This document shows, in pieces, positions 29,001 through 37,808 of a DNA stretch of 64,000 nucleotides. Position numbers and translations under genes: made by a program. Position 1 is the stretch's first letter; every line of letters starts with the position of its first letter. Source of the stretch: Staphylococcus felis (GTDB lineage: Bacteria > Bacillota > Bacilli > Staphylococcales > Staphylococcaceae); the NCBI RefSeq assembly GCF_003012915.1, contig NZ_CP027770.1:1674001-1738000 (forward strand), given 5' to 3'. Below the pieces are notes generated by a model, which saw nothing but the letters and a program-made list of their open reading frames with translations, made no database searches and had not been told where the DNA came from.

Positions 29001-29586
29001 ATTTGAAGAAGTTAACGAACGTTATACATTTTTATCTGAGCAGCGACATGATTTACGTGAAGCAAAAGAGACACTTGAACAAATTATTCAAGAAATGGAC
29101 AAAGAAGTGGTTGAGCGATTCAGTACAACATTTCATGCTATTCAAGAACAATTTGAACATGTATTTAAGACATTGTTTGAAGGTGGTCAAGCGGAATTAA
29201 CTTTAACAGATAATGATTATCTTACTGCGGGTGTTGATATTAAAGTGCAGCCGCCAGGAAAAAAATTGCAGCATCTCTCTTTACTCAGTGGAGGAGAAAG
29301 AGCATTAAGTGCAATCGCGTTATTGTTTGCTATTTTGAAGGTTAGATCTGCGCCATTTGTAATCCTTGATGAGGTGGAAGCGGCTCTTGATGAAGCGAAT
29401 GTTGTACGTTATGCATCCTATTTAAAACAATTATCACAATCGACACAATTTATTGTGATTACGCATCGAAAAGGGACTATGGAAATGTGTGATAGATTGT
29501 ATGGTGTGACTATGCAAGAACTAGGCGTTTCAAGATTAGTAAGTGTTAATTTGAATACGATAGATGAAATGTTAAAGGAGGAGTAA
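26023..29586 (+). CDS. smc: Chromosome partition protein Smc
   Basis: 1187 aa. This SMC ATPase of the Smc-ScpAB condensin organises replicated chromosomes. The N-terminal head has Walker A GPNGSGKSNITDAIK (~32). Two long coiled coils (~170-500 and ~680-1000, rich in Gln/Glu/Lys) flank a hinge (~510-660, ending in GGSMTGGR). The C-terminal head has the ABC signature LLSGGERALSAIALLF (~1087) and Walker B FVILDEVEAALDEAN (~1112). It ends 3 bp before ftsY. Confidence 0.98.
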   Translation: MVSLKSIDAYGFKSFAEPTQIQFDKGVTAIVGPNGSGKSNITDAIKWVLGEQSARTLRGNKMEDIIFSGAKHRNAQNFAEVQLCLDNEKGLLNIDAKDVIITRRLYRNGDSMFFINNERQRLKDITELFMDSGLGKEAFSIISQGRVDEVLNAKPTDRRQIIEETAGVLKYKKRKEASLNKLSHTEDNLSRVEDILFDLEGRVEPLKEEAAIAKEYLQLSETLKESDIRVTVHDIQSYQNQISEHDDALNQLKSEQSDIQSKKSSMTNTIQTHKGKRFEIDQELEKLNHELVKATENVEKLTGQYNLIEERQKNQSQTYARIEEEQESIQLEHASIVKEIQQSEELIMQLKEKRTQLISTIQELETLLYQADHSTEEDIENLKDSYYQLMTEQSDINNDIRFLSRTIEEHQKKQSRLDSKLKEAYEALQDAQSNMSNIEKQKSDKQKQLDSVNKRIKQTEQKLASIKAEQVDSEEKLYQAYRYNDKLKSRIDAMQSRQDDFTYYYQGVKAILKANQTLNGIHGAVAQKLDVPSEYTTAIETALGATMQHIIVDDEVSARKAIQYLKSKQLGRATFLPLSVVRSKQLDASMIQKAKQFEGYISVASDLVRYEKNYQAIVTNLLGRTIVVDHLKTANEVAKAIQYQTRIVTLEGDIVNPGGSMTGGRQQQRQSVLSQKDEYQRLVTQFDNYTQQTQQLEKFCQHKKEEQETLSNEYLKLQQQHNHLKQALHDLDLQYDRFYKIEQRLKNENEEFEFEKNDGYEVNKSQETLKIKDERKIEIQQELESLEKQINQLTEQNKLDKVQFNQKQTELHQHQSDLAVVKEKLSTQVQNLKRHQASKARLITQQDKLNDQLKVINSDDVNDVSTLTSIEENINLYRDQKEELLEKQDVFRQERQQIEDLIESNEEALERTHQALLSIENRYQEIKSSQSRLDVLIDHSLNHLDEKYHITFDYAKSNYPIDTSEIDALRQKVKLTQMSIDELGHVNLNAIEQFEEVNERYTFLSEQRHDLREAKETLEQIIQEMDKEVVERFSTTFHAIQEQFEHVFKTLFEGGQAELTLTDNDYLTAGVDIKVQPPGKKLQHLSLLSGGERALSAIALLFAILKVRSAPFVILDEVEAALDEANVVRYASYLKQLSQSTQFIVITHRKGTMEMCDRLYGVTMQELGVSRLVSVNLNTIDEMLKEE

Positions 29587-29589
29587 AAC

Positions 29590-30798
29590 ATGAGTTTCTT
29601 TAAACGATTAAAAGATAAATTTGCTAAAAATGACAAAGATCAAGCAGAAGCAATCGAATCACCGGCTCAAGAGAGTGATGTACCTCAAGAAGAGTCAGAA
29701 CAACAATCAATAGAAGAAACAACACAAAATTCCAAAGACAATTCAATAGATTGGAACAGTCAAGGTGATGATGAATTTGATGATGGTTTAATATCAATTG
29801 AAGAATTTGAAGAAATCGAATCGCAAAAGTTAGGCGCTAAATTTAGAGAAGGTTTGGAAAAGTCGAGAGCAAATTTTCAAAATCAATTGAATCATTTATT
29901 AGCACATTATCGTAAAGTAGACGAAGATTTCTTTGAGGCACTTGAAGAAATGTTGATTCAAGCTGATGTTGGTTTTAATACAGTTATGGAACTTGTAGAT
30001 GAGTTGAGAATGGAAGCTAAACGTCGCAATATTACAGAAACAGAAGATTTAAGAGAGGTCATTGTTGAAAAAATCGTTGAAATTTATCATCAAGAAGATG
30101 ACAAATTAGAGGAAATGAACATAGAAGAAGGTCGACTTAACGTCATTTTAATGGTAGGTGTCAATGGTGTAGGTAAAACAACGACAATTGGTAAATTGGC
30201 TCATCGATATCAAGCACAAGGTAAAAAAGTGATGTTAGCTGCGGGGGATACATTCCGTGCAGGTGCCATTGAACAATTAGAAGTATGGGGCGAACGTGTC
30301 GGTGTGGAAGTCATTCGTCAAAATGAAGGTTCTGATCCTGCTGCTGTCATGTATGATGCGATAAATGCTGCTAAAAATAAGGGTGCAGATATATTAATAT
30401 GTGATACAGCGGGACGTCTTCAAAATAAACAGAACTTAATGAATGAGCTTGAAAAAGTCAAACGGGTGATTTCAAGATCAATCCCTGAAGCACCTCATGA
30501 AGTATTATTATGTCTTGATGCAACAACGGGTCAAAATGCACTGTCTCAAGCTAAATCATTCAAAGAGGTGACAAACGTTACGGGTATTGTGTTAACCAAA
30601 TTAGATGGAACGGCTAAAGGTGGTATTGTACTTGCAATTCGTAACGAGCTCCATATCCCTGTCAAATTTGTAGGACTAGGCGAAAAACTTGATGATTTAC
30701 AACCATTTGATGCAGAAAGTTATGTTTATGGATTATTTGCAGATATGATTGAGCAAAATGTACCAGAAGATGATTCAGAGGCACAAGACAATGCGTGA
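29590..30798 (+). CDS. ftsY: Signal recognition particle receptor FtsY
   Basis: 402 aa. This SRP receptor GTPase docks Ffh-ribosome complexes at the membrane. The N-terminal ~90 residues are very acidic (A domain), followed by the N and G domains with [15 protein letters not shown] (~192), DTAGRLQNK (~273) and [10 protein letters not shown] (~336). It overlaps ylxM by 8 bp. With ylxM and ffh it makes a complete protein-targeting cluster. Confidence 0.97.
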   Translation: MSFFKRLKDKFAKNDKDQAEAIESPAQESDVPQEESEQQSIEETTQNSKDNSIDWNSQGDDEFDDGLISIEEFEEIESQKLGAKFREGLEKSRANFQNQLNHLLAHYRKVDEDFFEALEEMLIQADVGFNTVMELVDELRMEAKRRNITETEDLREVIVEKIVEIYHQEDDKLEEMNIEEGRLNVILMVGVNGVGKTTTIGKLAHRYQAQGKKVMLAAGDTFRAGAIEQLEVWGERVGVEVIRQNEGSDPAAVMYDAINAAKNKGADILICDTAGRLQNKQNLMNELEKVKRVISRSIPEAPHEVLLCLDATTGQNALSQAKSFKEVTNVTGIVLTKLDGTAKGGIVLAIRNELHIPVKFVGLGEKLDDLQPFDAESYVYGLFADMIEQNVPEDDSEAQDNA

Positions 30799-31123
30799 AA
30801 ATGATTTAATTAAAACTGTCCGAATGAATTATTTGTTTGATTTTTATCAATCATTATTAACAAACAAGCAGCGTAACTATTTACAACTGTTTTATTTAGA
30901 AGATTATGCACTTAGTGAAATTGCTGAGACATTTGATGTGAGTAGACAAGCCGTGTATGATAACATTAGAAGAACTGGCGATTTAGTTGAAGATTACGAA
31001 AAGAAGTTGAAACTTTATCATCGTTTTACACGAAGACAAGAAATTTATAGAGATATGAGAAAATATATCGACGAACCAGAAAAGTTAAAACAATATATTC
31101 AAGAACTTGAAGAATTAGAATAA
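30791..31123 (+). CDS. ylxM: YlxM-family HTH protein, SRP-associated
   Basis: 110 aa, from the ATG inside the ftsY 3' end; longer in-frame starts give residues not found in the family. It has a sigma-70 region-4-like [24 protein letters not shown] (~41). It belongs to UPF0122; from memory, the streptococcal homologue stimulates the SRP GTPases. It is coupled to ftsY and lies 13 bp before ffh, which fits that role. Despite the HTH, DNA binding is not shown by sequence. Confidence 0.93.
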   Translation: MRENDLIKTVRMNYLFDFYQSLLTNKQRNYLQLFYLEDYALSEIAETFDVSRQAVYDNIRRTGDLVEDYEKKLKLYHRFTRRQEIYRDMRKYIDEPEKLKQYIQELEELE

Positions 31124-31136
31124 GGAGGGTCACTTT

Positions 31137-32501
31137 ATGGCGTTTGAAGGTTTATCCGATCGTTTGCAAGCGACGATGCAAAAAATTAAAGGTAAAGGTA
31201 AAGTGACTGAAACTGACATTAAAACAATGATGCGTGAAGTGCGCCTAGCATTACTCGAGGCAGACGTTAACTTTAAAGTTGTTAAAAACTTTGTCAAGAC
31301 AGTTTCAGATCGTGCATTAGGTTCTGATGTAATGAAATCACTCACACCAGGTCAACAAGTAATCAAAATTGTACAAGAAGAACTTACAGCTTTAATGGGT
31401 GGCGATAATGCGTCTATTTCGATGTCTAAAAAACCACCAACAGTTGTGATGATGGTTGGTTTACAAGGTGCTGGTAAAACAACAACTGCAGGAAAACTCG
31501 CATTATTGATGCGTAAAAAATACAATAAAAAACCACTTTTAGTCGCGGCGGATATTTATCGTCCTGCAGCGATTAAGCAATTGCAGACCGTTGGAAAACA
31601 AATTGATATTCCAGTCTACACAGAAGGAGATCAAGTGAAGCCACAACAAATCGTTGAAAATGCGATTAAGCACGCTAAATCAGAACATCTTGATTTTGTT
31701 ATCATCGATACTGCTGGTCGATTGCACATTGATGAAACGTTAATGAATGAACTACAAGATGTCAAAGAAATATCTAAGCCAAATGAAATTATGCTTGTAG
31801 TTGATGCTATGACAGGTCAAGATGCTGTTAATGTAGCTGAATCATTTGATAATCAACTTGATGTAACAGGTGTCACACTTACTAAATTAGACGGTGATAC
31901 GCGTGGTGGTGCTGCACTATCCATTCGTGCTGTGACTGAAAAACCAATTAAGTTTATAGGTATGAGTGAAAAGTTGGATGGCTTAGAGCTTTTCCATCCA
32001 GAGCGTATGGCATCTCGTATATTAGGCATGGGTGATGTGCTGAGTTTAATTGAAAAAGCACAACAAGATGTAGATGAAGAAAAAGCAAAAGACTTAGAAC
32101 AAAAGATGCGCACATCTTCATTTACATTAGAAGACTTTTTAGATCAACTTGATCAAGTGAAAAACTTAGGACCACTTGATGATATCATGAAAATGATTCC
32201 AGGAATGAATAAAATGAAAGGATTGGATAAGCTTAATATGAGTGAAAAACAAATCGATCATATTAAGGCTATTATTCAATCTATGACACCAGATGAACGT
32301 GAAGATCCTGCAAAGTTAAATGTATCACGTAAACGTCGTATTGCGACGGGGTCAGGTCGTTCTTTACAAGAAGTTAATCGCCTATTGAAGCAATTTAATG
32401 ATATGAAGAAGATGATGAAGCAGTTTACCGGTGGTGGAAAAGGCAAAAAAGGGAAGCAACAACTTCAAAATATGCTAAAAGGGATGAATTTGCCATTTTA
32501 A
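31137..32501 (+). CDS. ffh: Signal recognition particle protein Ffh
   Basis: 454 aa, after AGGAGG. This SRP54-type GTPase binds signal sequences and 4.5S/scRNA. An N domain is followed by the G domain with GLQGAGKTTTAGKLA (~104), DTAGRLHIDE (~188) and TKLDGDTRGG (~247). The Met-rich M domain (~300-454) includes the RNA-binding SGRSLQEVNRLLKQF helix-turn-helix. The tail is rich in Gly/Lys. The SRP RNA gene was not seen in this window. Confidence 0.98.
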   Translation: MAFEGLSDRLQATMQKIKGKGKVTETDIKTMMREVRLALLEADVNFKVVKNFVKTVSDRALGSDVMKSLTPGQQVIKIVQEELTALMGGDNASISMSKKPPTVVMMVGLQGAGKTTTAGKLALLMRKKYNKKPLLVAADIYRPAAIKQLQTVGKQIDIPVYTEGDQVKPQQIVENAIKHAKSEHLDFVIIDTAGRLHIDETLMNELQDVKEISKPNEIMLVVDAMTGQDAVNVAESFDNQLDVTGVTLTKLDGDTRGGAALSIRAVTEKPIKFIGMSEKLDGLELFHPERMASRILGMGDVLSLIEKAQQDVDEEKAKDLEQKMRTSSFTLEDFLDQLDQVKNLGPLDDIMKMIPGMNKMKGLDKLNMSEKQIDHIKAIIQSMTPDEREDPAKLNVSRKRRIATGSGRSLQEVNRLLKQFNDMKKMMKQFTGGGKGKKGKQQLQNMLKGMNLPF

Positions 32502-32553
32502 CTTAAATTGAGTATGAACAGTTCAAAAAATTTAAATGGTAAAGTATTTTCTC

Positions 32554-32582
32554 TTTACAAAGCTTTTGATTCCTGTTATTAT
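32554..32582 (+). promoter_or_regulatory. Promoter of rpsP
   Basis: TTTACA (32554-32559), a 17-bp spacer and TATTAT (32577-32582), ~50 bp before rpsP. Confidence 0.65.
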
Positions 32583-32632
32583 AATTTCTTGTAGATAACA
32601 AAATTAATGTAATCAAAGGAGAGAATTGATAA

Positions 32633-32908
32633 ATGGCAGTTAAAATTCGTTTAACACGCTTAGGTTCAAAAAGAAACCCATTCTACCGTATTGTAGTTGC
32701 AGATGCACGTGCGCCACGTGATGGCCGTATCATCGAGCAAATCGGTACTTACAATCCAGCTGCAGTTAATGCACCTGAAGTTAAAATCGATGAAGAATTA
32801 GCTTTAAAATGGTTAAAAGATGGTGCGAAACCAACTGATACTGTACACAATATCTTATCACGTCAAGGTATCTTAAAAACATTTGACGAGCAAAAGAAAG
32901 CTAAATAA
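32633..32908 (+). CDS. rpsP: 30S ribosomal protein S16
   Basis: 91 aa, starting [20 protein letters not shown], the S16 signature, then [21 protein letters not shown]. The length is normal. The ribosome site is AGGAGAG. It is followed by a terminator and then rimM-trmD, the usual rpsP-rimM-trmD-rplS order. Confidence 0.98.
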   Translation: MAVKIRLTRLGSKRNPFYRIVVADARAPRDGRIIEQIGTYNPAAVNAPEVKIDEELALKWLKDGAKPTDTVHNILSRQGILKTFDEQKKAK

Positions 32909-32966
32909 TTAGCTTTTTAGCATGTGAAGTATGAAGCGTGTTTATCGTTTTGTATTTCAGCATTTC

Positions 32967-33014
32967 AAGGGGCTGAGCCAACTAATCGTATGATTGTGAC
33001 TCAGGCCCTTTTGT
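32967..33014 (+). terminator. Terminator or attenuator between rpsP and rimM
   Basis: AAGGGGCTGAG pairs (one mismatch) with CTCAGGCCCTT, followed by TTGTCTTATT. It probably gives more S16 than RimM/TrmD by partial termination. Confidence 0.7.
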
Positions 33015-33055
33015 CTTATTGTTACAATATTGATAAATAAGGGGCTGTGTTTGAG

Positions 33056-33559
33056 ATGGAAGTAGAAGTAGGCAAAATTGTGAATACGCATGGTATTAAA
33101 GGTGAAGTGAAAGTACAGTCTCATTCAGATTTTACAGATATACGTTTTCAACCTGGCGAAGTTTTAGAGGTAGAGCATAAAGGGAGACGTTTAAATTTAA
33201 CTGTCACATCTCATCGACTACACAAAGGATTACATATGTTGAAATTTGAAGGATACGATAATATTAATGATATCGAACATTTAAAAGGGCATATGTTATA
33301 TCAAGAGCGTGACCATGAAGAGATTGAATTAGGCGAACATGAATACTACTATTCAGATATTATAGGCTGTACGGTTTTTGTTGAGGACGAGCCAATTGGA
33401 CGTGTGGTCGAAATTTTTGAAACAGGTGCGAATGATGTTTGGATTGTCAAAGGCGATAAAGAACATCTTATCCCTTATATTGAAGAGGTTGTAAAACAGA
33501 TTGATATCGAAGGGCACCGTATTGATATTACACCGATGGAAGGATTGCTATCAGAATGA
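33056..33559 (+). CDS. rimM: 16S rRNA processing protein RimM
   Basis: 167 aa, from the ATG 11 nt after GGGG; a GTG at 33047 is in frame but too close to it. RimM assists 30S head assembly by binding S19. The N-terminal domain starts [18 protein letters not shown]. The C-terminal PRC-barrel has the [12 protein letters not shown] and [12 protein letters not shown] motifs. It overlaps trmD in an ATGA. Confidence 0.96.
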   Translation: MEVEVGKIVNTHGIKGEVKVQSHSDFTDIRFQPGEVLEVEHKGRRLNLTVTSHRLHKGLHMLKFEGYDNINDIEHLKGHMLYQERDHEEIELGEHEYYYSDIIGCTVFVEDEPIGRVVEIFETGANDVWIVKGDKEHLIPYIEEVVKQIDIEGHRIDITPMEGLLSE

Positions 33560-34275
33560 GAATTGATTATCTAACACTTTTCCCAGAAATGTTTGATGGT
33601 GTTTTAAATCAGTCTATATTGAAGCGGGCGCGAGAAAAAGGCCTTCTCGATACGAAAGTGATTAATTTTAGAGAATACGCTAATAATAAGCATCATCAAG
33701 TTGATGATTATCCATATGGAGGTGGGCAAGGGATGGTACTAAAACCTGAACCTATTTTCAATGCAATGGATACAATCCAAAAGACGGACCAAACGCGTGT
33801 CATTCTGATGACGCCACAAGGACAACCTTTTAACCAAAAGTTAGCAGAATCACTTTCAAAGGCAGAACATCTCGTGTTTATTTGTGGGCATTATGAAGGA
33901 TATGACGAACGCATTCGAACAGAATTAGTAACTGATGAAATATCAGTTGGTGATTATGTTTTAACAGGTGGAGAGCTCCCTGCAATGGTGATGACAGATG
34001 CAATTGTGCGTCTTATTCCAGAAGTATTAAGCAACCAAATGTCACATGAAGATGATTCATTCTCAAGTGGATTATTAGAATATCCGCAATATACAAGACC
34101 GCGTGAGTTTAAAGGTATGAGTGTTCCTGATGTTTTATTATCAGGTGATCATCAGCGTATTGAGACATGGAGGCACGAGCAATCTTTATTGCGTACATTA
34201 AAAAAGCGACCTGATTTATTAGACACATATCCACTGACAGAGGAAGACAAAAAATATATCAAATTACACAAATGA
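33556..34275 (+). CDS. trmD: tRNA (guanine-37-N1)-methyltransferase
   Basis: 239 aa SPOUT enzyme making m1G37 in tRNAs, which prevents frameshifting. The N-terminus is [15 protein letters not shown]. Trefoil-knot SAM-binding segments are [11 protein letters not shown] (~113) and [15 protein letters not shown] (~132). [13 protein letters not shown] (~176) follows. It is translationally coupled to rimM. Confidence 0.97.
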   Translation: MRIDYLTLFPEMFDGVLNQSILKRAREKGLLDTKVINFREYANNKHHQVDDYPYGGGQGMVLKPEPIFNAMDTIQKTDQTRVILMTPQGQPFNQKLAESLSKAEHLVFICGHYEGYDERIRTELVTDEISVGDYVLTGGELPAMVMTDAIVRLIPEVLSNQMSHEDDSFSSGLLEYPQYTRPREFKGMSVPDVLLSGDHQRIETWRHEQSLLRTLKKRPDLLDTYPLTEEDKKYIKLHK

Positions 34276-34277
34276 TA

Positions 34278-34309
34278 TTGAAATTATAATAAGACTGTGC
34301 TAGTATAAT
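34278..34309 (+). promoter_or_regulatory. Probable promoter of rplS
   Basis: A consensus TATAAT (34304-34309) with TTGAAA (34278-34283) 20 bp upstream. The spacing is long, so the true -35 is uncertain. Confidence 0.45.
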
Positions 34310-34395
34310 CTGAGTGTGGAAACACAAATATCACTATGATCCGCTGCTCTAAAGATTGTCGAAGCATGAACATAGTTTGAAGGAGAGAATAAATA
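34310..34395 (+). ncRNA. Candidate L19 (rplS) mRNA leader
   Basis: This is the 5' UTR of rplS. ACTATG (34333-34338) can pair with CATAGT, enclosing CCGCTGC...GCATG, just before the ribosome site AAGGAGAG. Low-GC Gram-positives are known to carry an L19 leader element at this place. I infer membership from position and this helix only. Confidence 0.45.
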
Positions 34396-34746
34396 ATGAC
34401 TAATCACAAATTAATCGAAGCAGTAACGCAATCACAATTACGTGATGATATTCCATCATTCCGTCCAGGTGACACTTTACGTGTTCACGTACGTATCGTT
34501 GAGGGAACTCGCGAGCGTATTCAGGTTTTCGAAGGTGTTGTTATCAAACGTCGTGGAGGCGGAATTTCAGAAACTTTCACTGTTCGTAAAATTTCTTCTG
34601 GTGTAGGTGTAGAGCGTACCTTCCCAGTGCACACACCAAAAATCGAAAAAATCGAAGTTAAACGCCGTGGTAAAGTTCGTCGTGCGAAACTTTATTACTT
34701 ACGTAGCTTACGTGGTAAAGCAGCACGTATCCAAGAAATTCGTTAA
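34396..34746 (+). CDS. rplS: 50S ribosomal protein L19
   Basis: 116 aa. The L19 signature is seen in [29 protein letters not shown] and the end [21 protein letters not shown], given here as characteristic segments. L19 lies at the 30S-50S interface. It has its own promoter region and leader, and a strong terminator 64 bp downstream. Confidence 0.97.
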   Translation: MTNHKLIEAVTQSQLRDDIPSFRPGDTLRVHVRIVEGTRERIQVFEGVVIKRRGGGISETFTVRKISSGVGVERTFPVHTPKIEKIEVKRRGKVRRAKLYYLRSLRGKAARIQEIR

Positions 34747-34809
34747 TTTTAGGAGAACGTTAAGCTTACACACGCGTATGATTTAATTTTAAAAATGAGA
34801 TTTTCTAAA

Positions 34810-34855
34810 TAAATGGAGACATCCCTGTTTTAGGTGATGTCTCCATTTATTTTTG
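34810..34855 (+). terminator. Intrinsic terminator after rplS
   Basis: AAATGGAGACATC pairs with GATGTCTCCATTT (13 bp), followed by ATTTTTG. Confidence 0.92.
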
Positions 34856-34894
34856 TAAAAGCAGCGTGTAGTATTTTATATAGATTTAAATTCA

Positions 34895-35193
34895 GGCTCT
34901 CAGTCAAATTGGACTGGTCGCATTAAATTAAGGCGTTATGCAATAATGGATTGCTTAACGCCTTTTTCGTTGTGTGATCATAAAGTCTTGAACATTAATG
35001 CCTCTTTTAATACGGCATAAATCAGTAAAATTGAGTTGGTAAAACATATTTTATAACTTAGGGGTGTGAATAAATATAGCACATTTGATTGATTCCTAAG
35101 CCGAGACTTCTGAGGTGCCTAGAAAAGCGAGGCTTTATGGAACAATCAAATAAATGAAATTATTTATACACCAGTCCGATTTACTATAGAACC
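34895..35193. mobile_element. 299-bp MITE, copy 3 (8-bp target duplication)
   Basis: This is the best-preserved copy, with GGCTCTCAG and ATAGAACC ends. Its duplication TAAATTCA lies at 34887-34894 and 35194-35201. The right duplication contains the stop codon of the adjacent reverse-strand YfhO gene. The internal reverse ORF spans 34955-35047 and the long hairpin ~35063-35172. Confidence 0.93.
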
Positions 35194-35198
35194 TAAAT

Positions 35199-37799
35199 TC
35201 AAAAGTGATGTTTTCGAATGAATGCACGGTAGATGAATGCACCTAGCAATCCAATCAAAGTGAACCCTAAATATAACCACAAATGTGGAAGTTGATATGT
35301 TACGTGAACATTTGATTCCCCTTTATGAACAGGAACCATAGTCATAATGCCATTTACTTTTTCTACGCGTCGTGGTTGATGATCAACATAAGCTTTTAAA
35401 CCATCTCGATACGGTATAGGCAAGACAAGGTAGCTATTTTCTTTTGGGTTGATTTCAGCAACAAGTGAATGGGAATTTTGTGAGACTTTAACCGGTGTGA
35501 GTGCTTTACTTGCATGATTTAGCGTTTGGTAATCTTCACCGTAAATCCCTTTAATGTTGACGCGATAAGTTCCTTTTTTTAATTTAATTTGTAACGTTTC
35601 CTCTGATGGGACACGGACTGTTACAGGTGATACAAAACGACGATAGGCATAATCAAGTTTTGTTCGACGTTGATGAAAATCATTTACTTCTAAATAGTGA
35701 GCTTGGTTTGGGCTCAAAAGTTCAATATCCATTTCGATATAGAAATCTTTATAACGATTTTGAAGTGTTCTTGGGATTTTAATATCTAATCCTCCATCTT
35801 TTTCTAATACGTTTAGCTTGTTATTGATTTGGTGTGCATGTCGTGGTGCAATGGTGGTTTTCGATAATAAATTTGGGTTAGGTTGAAATGTCTGATTTGA
35901 TGGTATTTGATGAGTCACGATACCTTGTAACATGGCTTGTTCACGATCTAACGGTGATTTGAGTTGATTAGGATAGTAAACTTTGGATGTTAAATGTGCA
36001 CTTGGATAATCGATAGTATTGACTGAATGATCCCACTCCGTTGAACCTTCTTTAATATGTTGTACGTGTTTCATACCATAAGGTGTTAATGAATCAGGTG
36101 TTGATTTAATACGGTCACTTACATTCCACAGCGCATATAAATTAGCGCGATCGCCTAATAATCGATACGTACTATTACTATCATACTCCATATTAATTTG
36201 CATTAGTTTGTCATAGTATTGTAATATCTCACCATCGAAAATACTTGAATACAGTGAAAGGCCATTAAAATGATAAATCATACTCGAGTTCACAGCGTAT
36301 GAGCTCATATAATCAATCCGTTCTAAAGATTCTTGACGATTGACAATAGAATCAATTGCATTTTGAAGATTTGAACTATGATAATCAGCAGCGTGCATAT
36401 CACTGATTTTTGATTGATATGGTGCGATATTATTATGATGATAATTGATTAATAAAATAAATTGCTGACATATGAAAAGGACTAATACTATGCGTATCAT
36501 TTTTTTAGATAACGCTCGACCACGATAGATATGAGCACCAATTACAATGAGGATAAGTGCTGAAGCAATCATCCACCACATAGCACCCCGCGACACGGCG
36601 ACAGTTGCCAAAATGAGTATGAGTATTGGCAATAAGGATAAACGATAATCACGCCAGTTTAGAATTGCTAAATGCTTAAACCATATTGCTACTAGAACGC
36701 TTGATGTCAATGCTAAAATATAAATCCATCGTCTTTGTGGAAATGAAAACCCATTAAATAAACTATCAAAATAAGGTGAGAATGAAGCGATTAATAATAT
36801 CCACGTGAATATTGCAAACATTTTAAAATAATAATATCGATATAGTTTAAAAGAAAAAAGTGCAACTAATACGATACCGCTCAATGTAATATAAAAGCCA
36901 TTGGTAAATATATGATATTTTTGTGAAAAATCAATAATAGGTGAAATAAAGACATCATTTGAGAGACGATCATTATTTAAAAATGAATGAACGCCCGTCA
37001 AAAAACCAAATGAGCTCATACATAAACTAATGATTACAGCTGGAATGAGTAAAAAGAGTTTATTCCAACGACTCACTTTATCTTCAGGGTGTGTCAAAAT
37101 CATCCTATAAATTAGATAACCTGATAGTGCAATCATTTCATAATAACTAAAATAAAAATTAGAAAAGAGCGTCAGTGTAATAGCAACAATAAATAGACCT
37201 ATTTGACGCTGTTTAAAAAAGCGTTCCATTCCCCAAATAGACAATGGTAAATAGATTAAAATATCACCAAAAAAAGACCAAGTGAAATTAAAGTAATATA
37301 GTACAGTAGAAGTACTAAAAAGTAATGCGCCTAAAAACTGATATTGCCCTCGCAGTTTAAACTCACGAAGCATGCCATAAGAGACTAGAAATACAATGAC
37401 GCATTTAAGATATGCGATAAATATTTGATTGCCAGGCCAAAATTCAATTTGAGATGGATCTGTATGAAACAGCCATTGACTCAATGCCACAAAAAGAAAA
37501 TTGAGATACATGACTGGTGAAGTCGCATAATAATACGCTAAGTCAGTAAAGTAGTCACCACCTAAGCCGAAAGAAACATCATATAATGACTGAAATTGTA
37601 TGAAGTGTTGATATAAAAACATTTGGAAAGGCATCATCTGTTTAAACCCATCACCATTGCCACTATAGATAATGCCTTCATTGAGAAAACGATACAAAAC
37701 AGGAAGGTATACAATCATACCGACAGCGAGTGCAAGTATTAATATTTTCAACCAATGTCTAATTTTATATTTTCTTTTTTCTTTCAATTTTCTTTCCAC
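35199..37799 (-). CDS. YfhO-family membrane glycosyltransferase-like protein (paralogue 1)
   Basis: 866 aa from GTG; no better start is in frame. About 12 hydrophobic segments fill residues ~18-475, with a conserved extracellular loop (NGDGFKQMMPFQMFLY and FGLGGDYFTDL near the N-terminus). A large soluble domain follows (~480-840), then a final transmembrane helix and a basic tail. YfhO is, from memory, the GT-C-like enzyme that puts GlcNAc on lipoteichoic acid in Bacillus and S. aureus, with CsbB and a GtcA flippase. It shares many motifs with its neighbour (GLSLYSSIFD, GEDYQTL, PYRDG), so the two are tandem duplicates. The stop codon lies in the MITE target duplication. The sugar and acceptor are not known from sequence. 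Confidence 0.85.
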   Translation of the reverse strand: MERKLKEKRKYKIRHWLKILILALAVGMIVYLPVLYRFLNEGIIYSGNGDGFKQMMPFQMFLYQHFIQFQSLYDVSFGLGGDYFTDLAYYYATSPVMYLNFLFVALSQWLFHTDPSQIEFWPGNQIFIAYLKCVIVFLVSYGMLREFKLRGQYQFLGALLFSTSTVLYYFNFTWSFFGDILIYLPLSIWGMERFFKQRQIGLFIVAITLTLFSNFYFSYYEMIALSGYLIYRMILTHPEDKVSRWNKLFLLIPAVIISLCMSSFGFLTGVHSFLNNDRLSNDVFISPIIDFSQKYHIFTNGFYITLSGIVLVALFSFKLYRYYYFKMFAIFTWILLIASFSPYFDSLFNGFSFPQRRWIYILALTSSVLVAIWFKHLAILNWRDYRLSLLPILILILATVAVSRGAMWWMIASALILIVIGAHIYRGRALSKKMIRIVLVLFICQQFILLINYHHNNIAPYQSKISDMHAADYHSSNLQNAIDSIVNRQESLERIDYMSSYAVNSSMIYHFNGLSLYSSIFDGEILQYYDKLMQINMEYDSNSTYRLLGDRANLYALWNVSDRIKSTPDSLTPYGMKHVQHIKEGSTEWDHSVNTIDYPSAHLTSKVYYPNQLKSPLDREQAMLQGIVTHQIPSNQTFQPNPNLLSKTTIAPRHAHQINNKLNVLEKDGGLDIKIPRTLQNRYKDFYIEMDIELLSPNQAHYLEVNDFHQRRTKLDYAYRRFVSPVTVRVPSEETLQIKLKKGTYRVNIKGIYGEDYQTLNHASKALTPVKVSQNSHSLVAEINPKENSYLVLPIPYRDGLKAYVDHQPRRVEKVNGIMTMVPVHKGESNVHVTYQLPHLWLYLGFTLIGLLGAFIYRAFIRKHHF

Positions 37800-37808
37800 T
37801 CTTTCATA

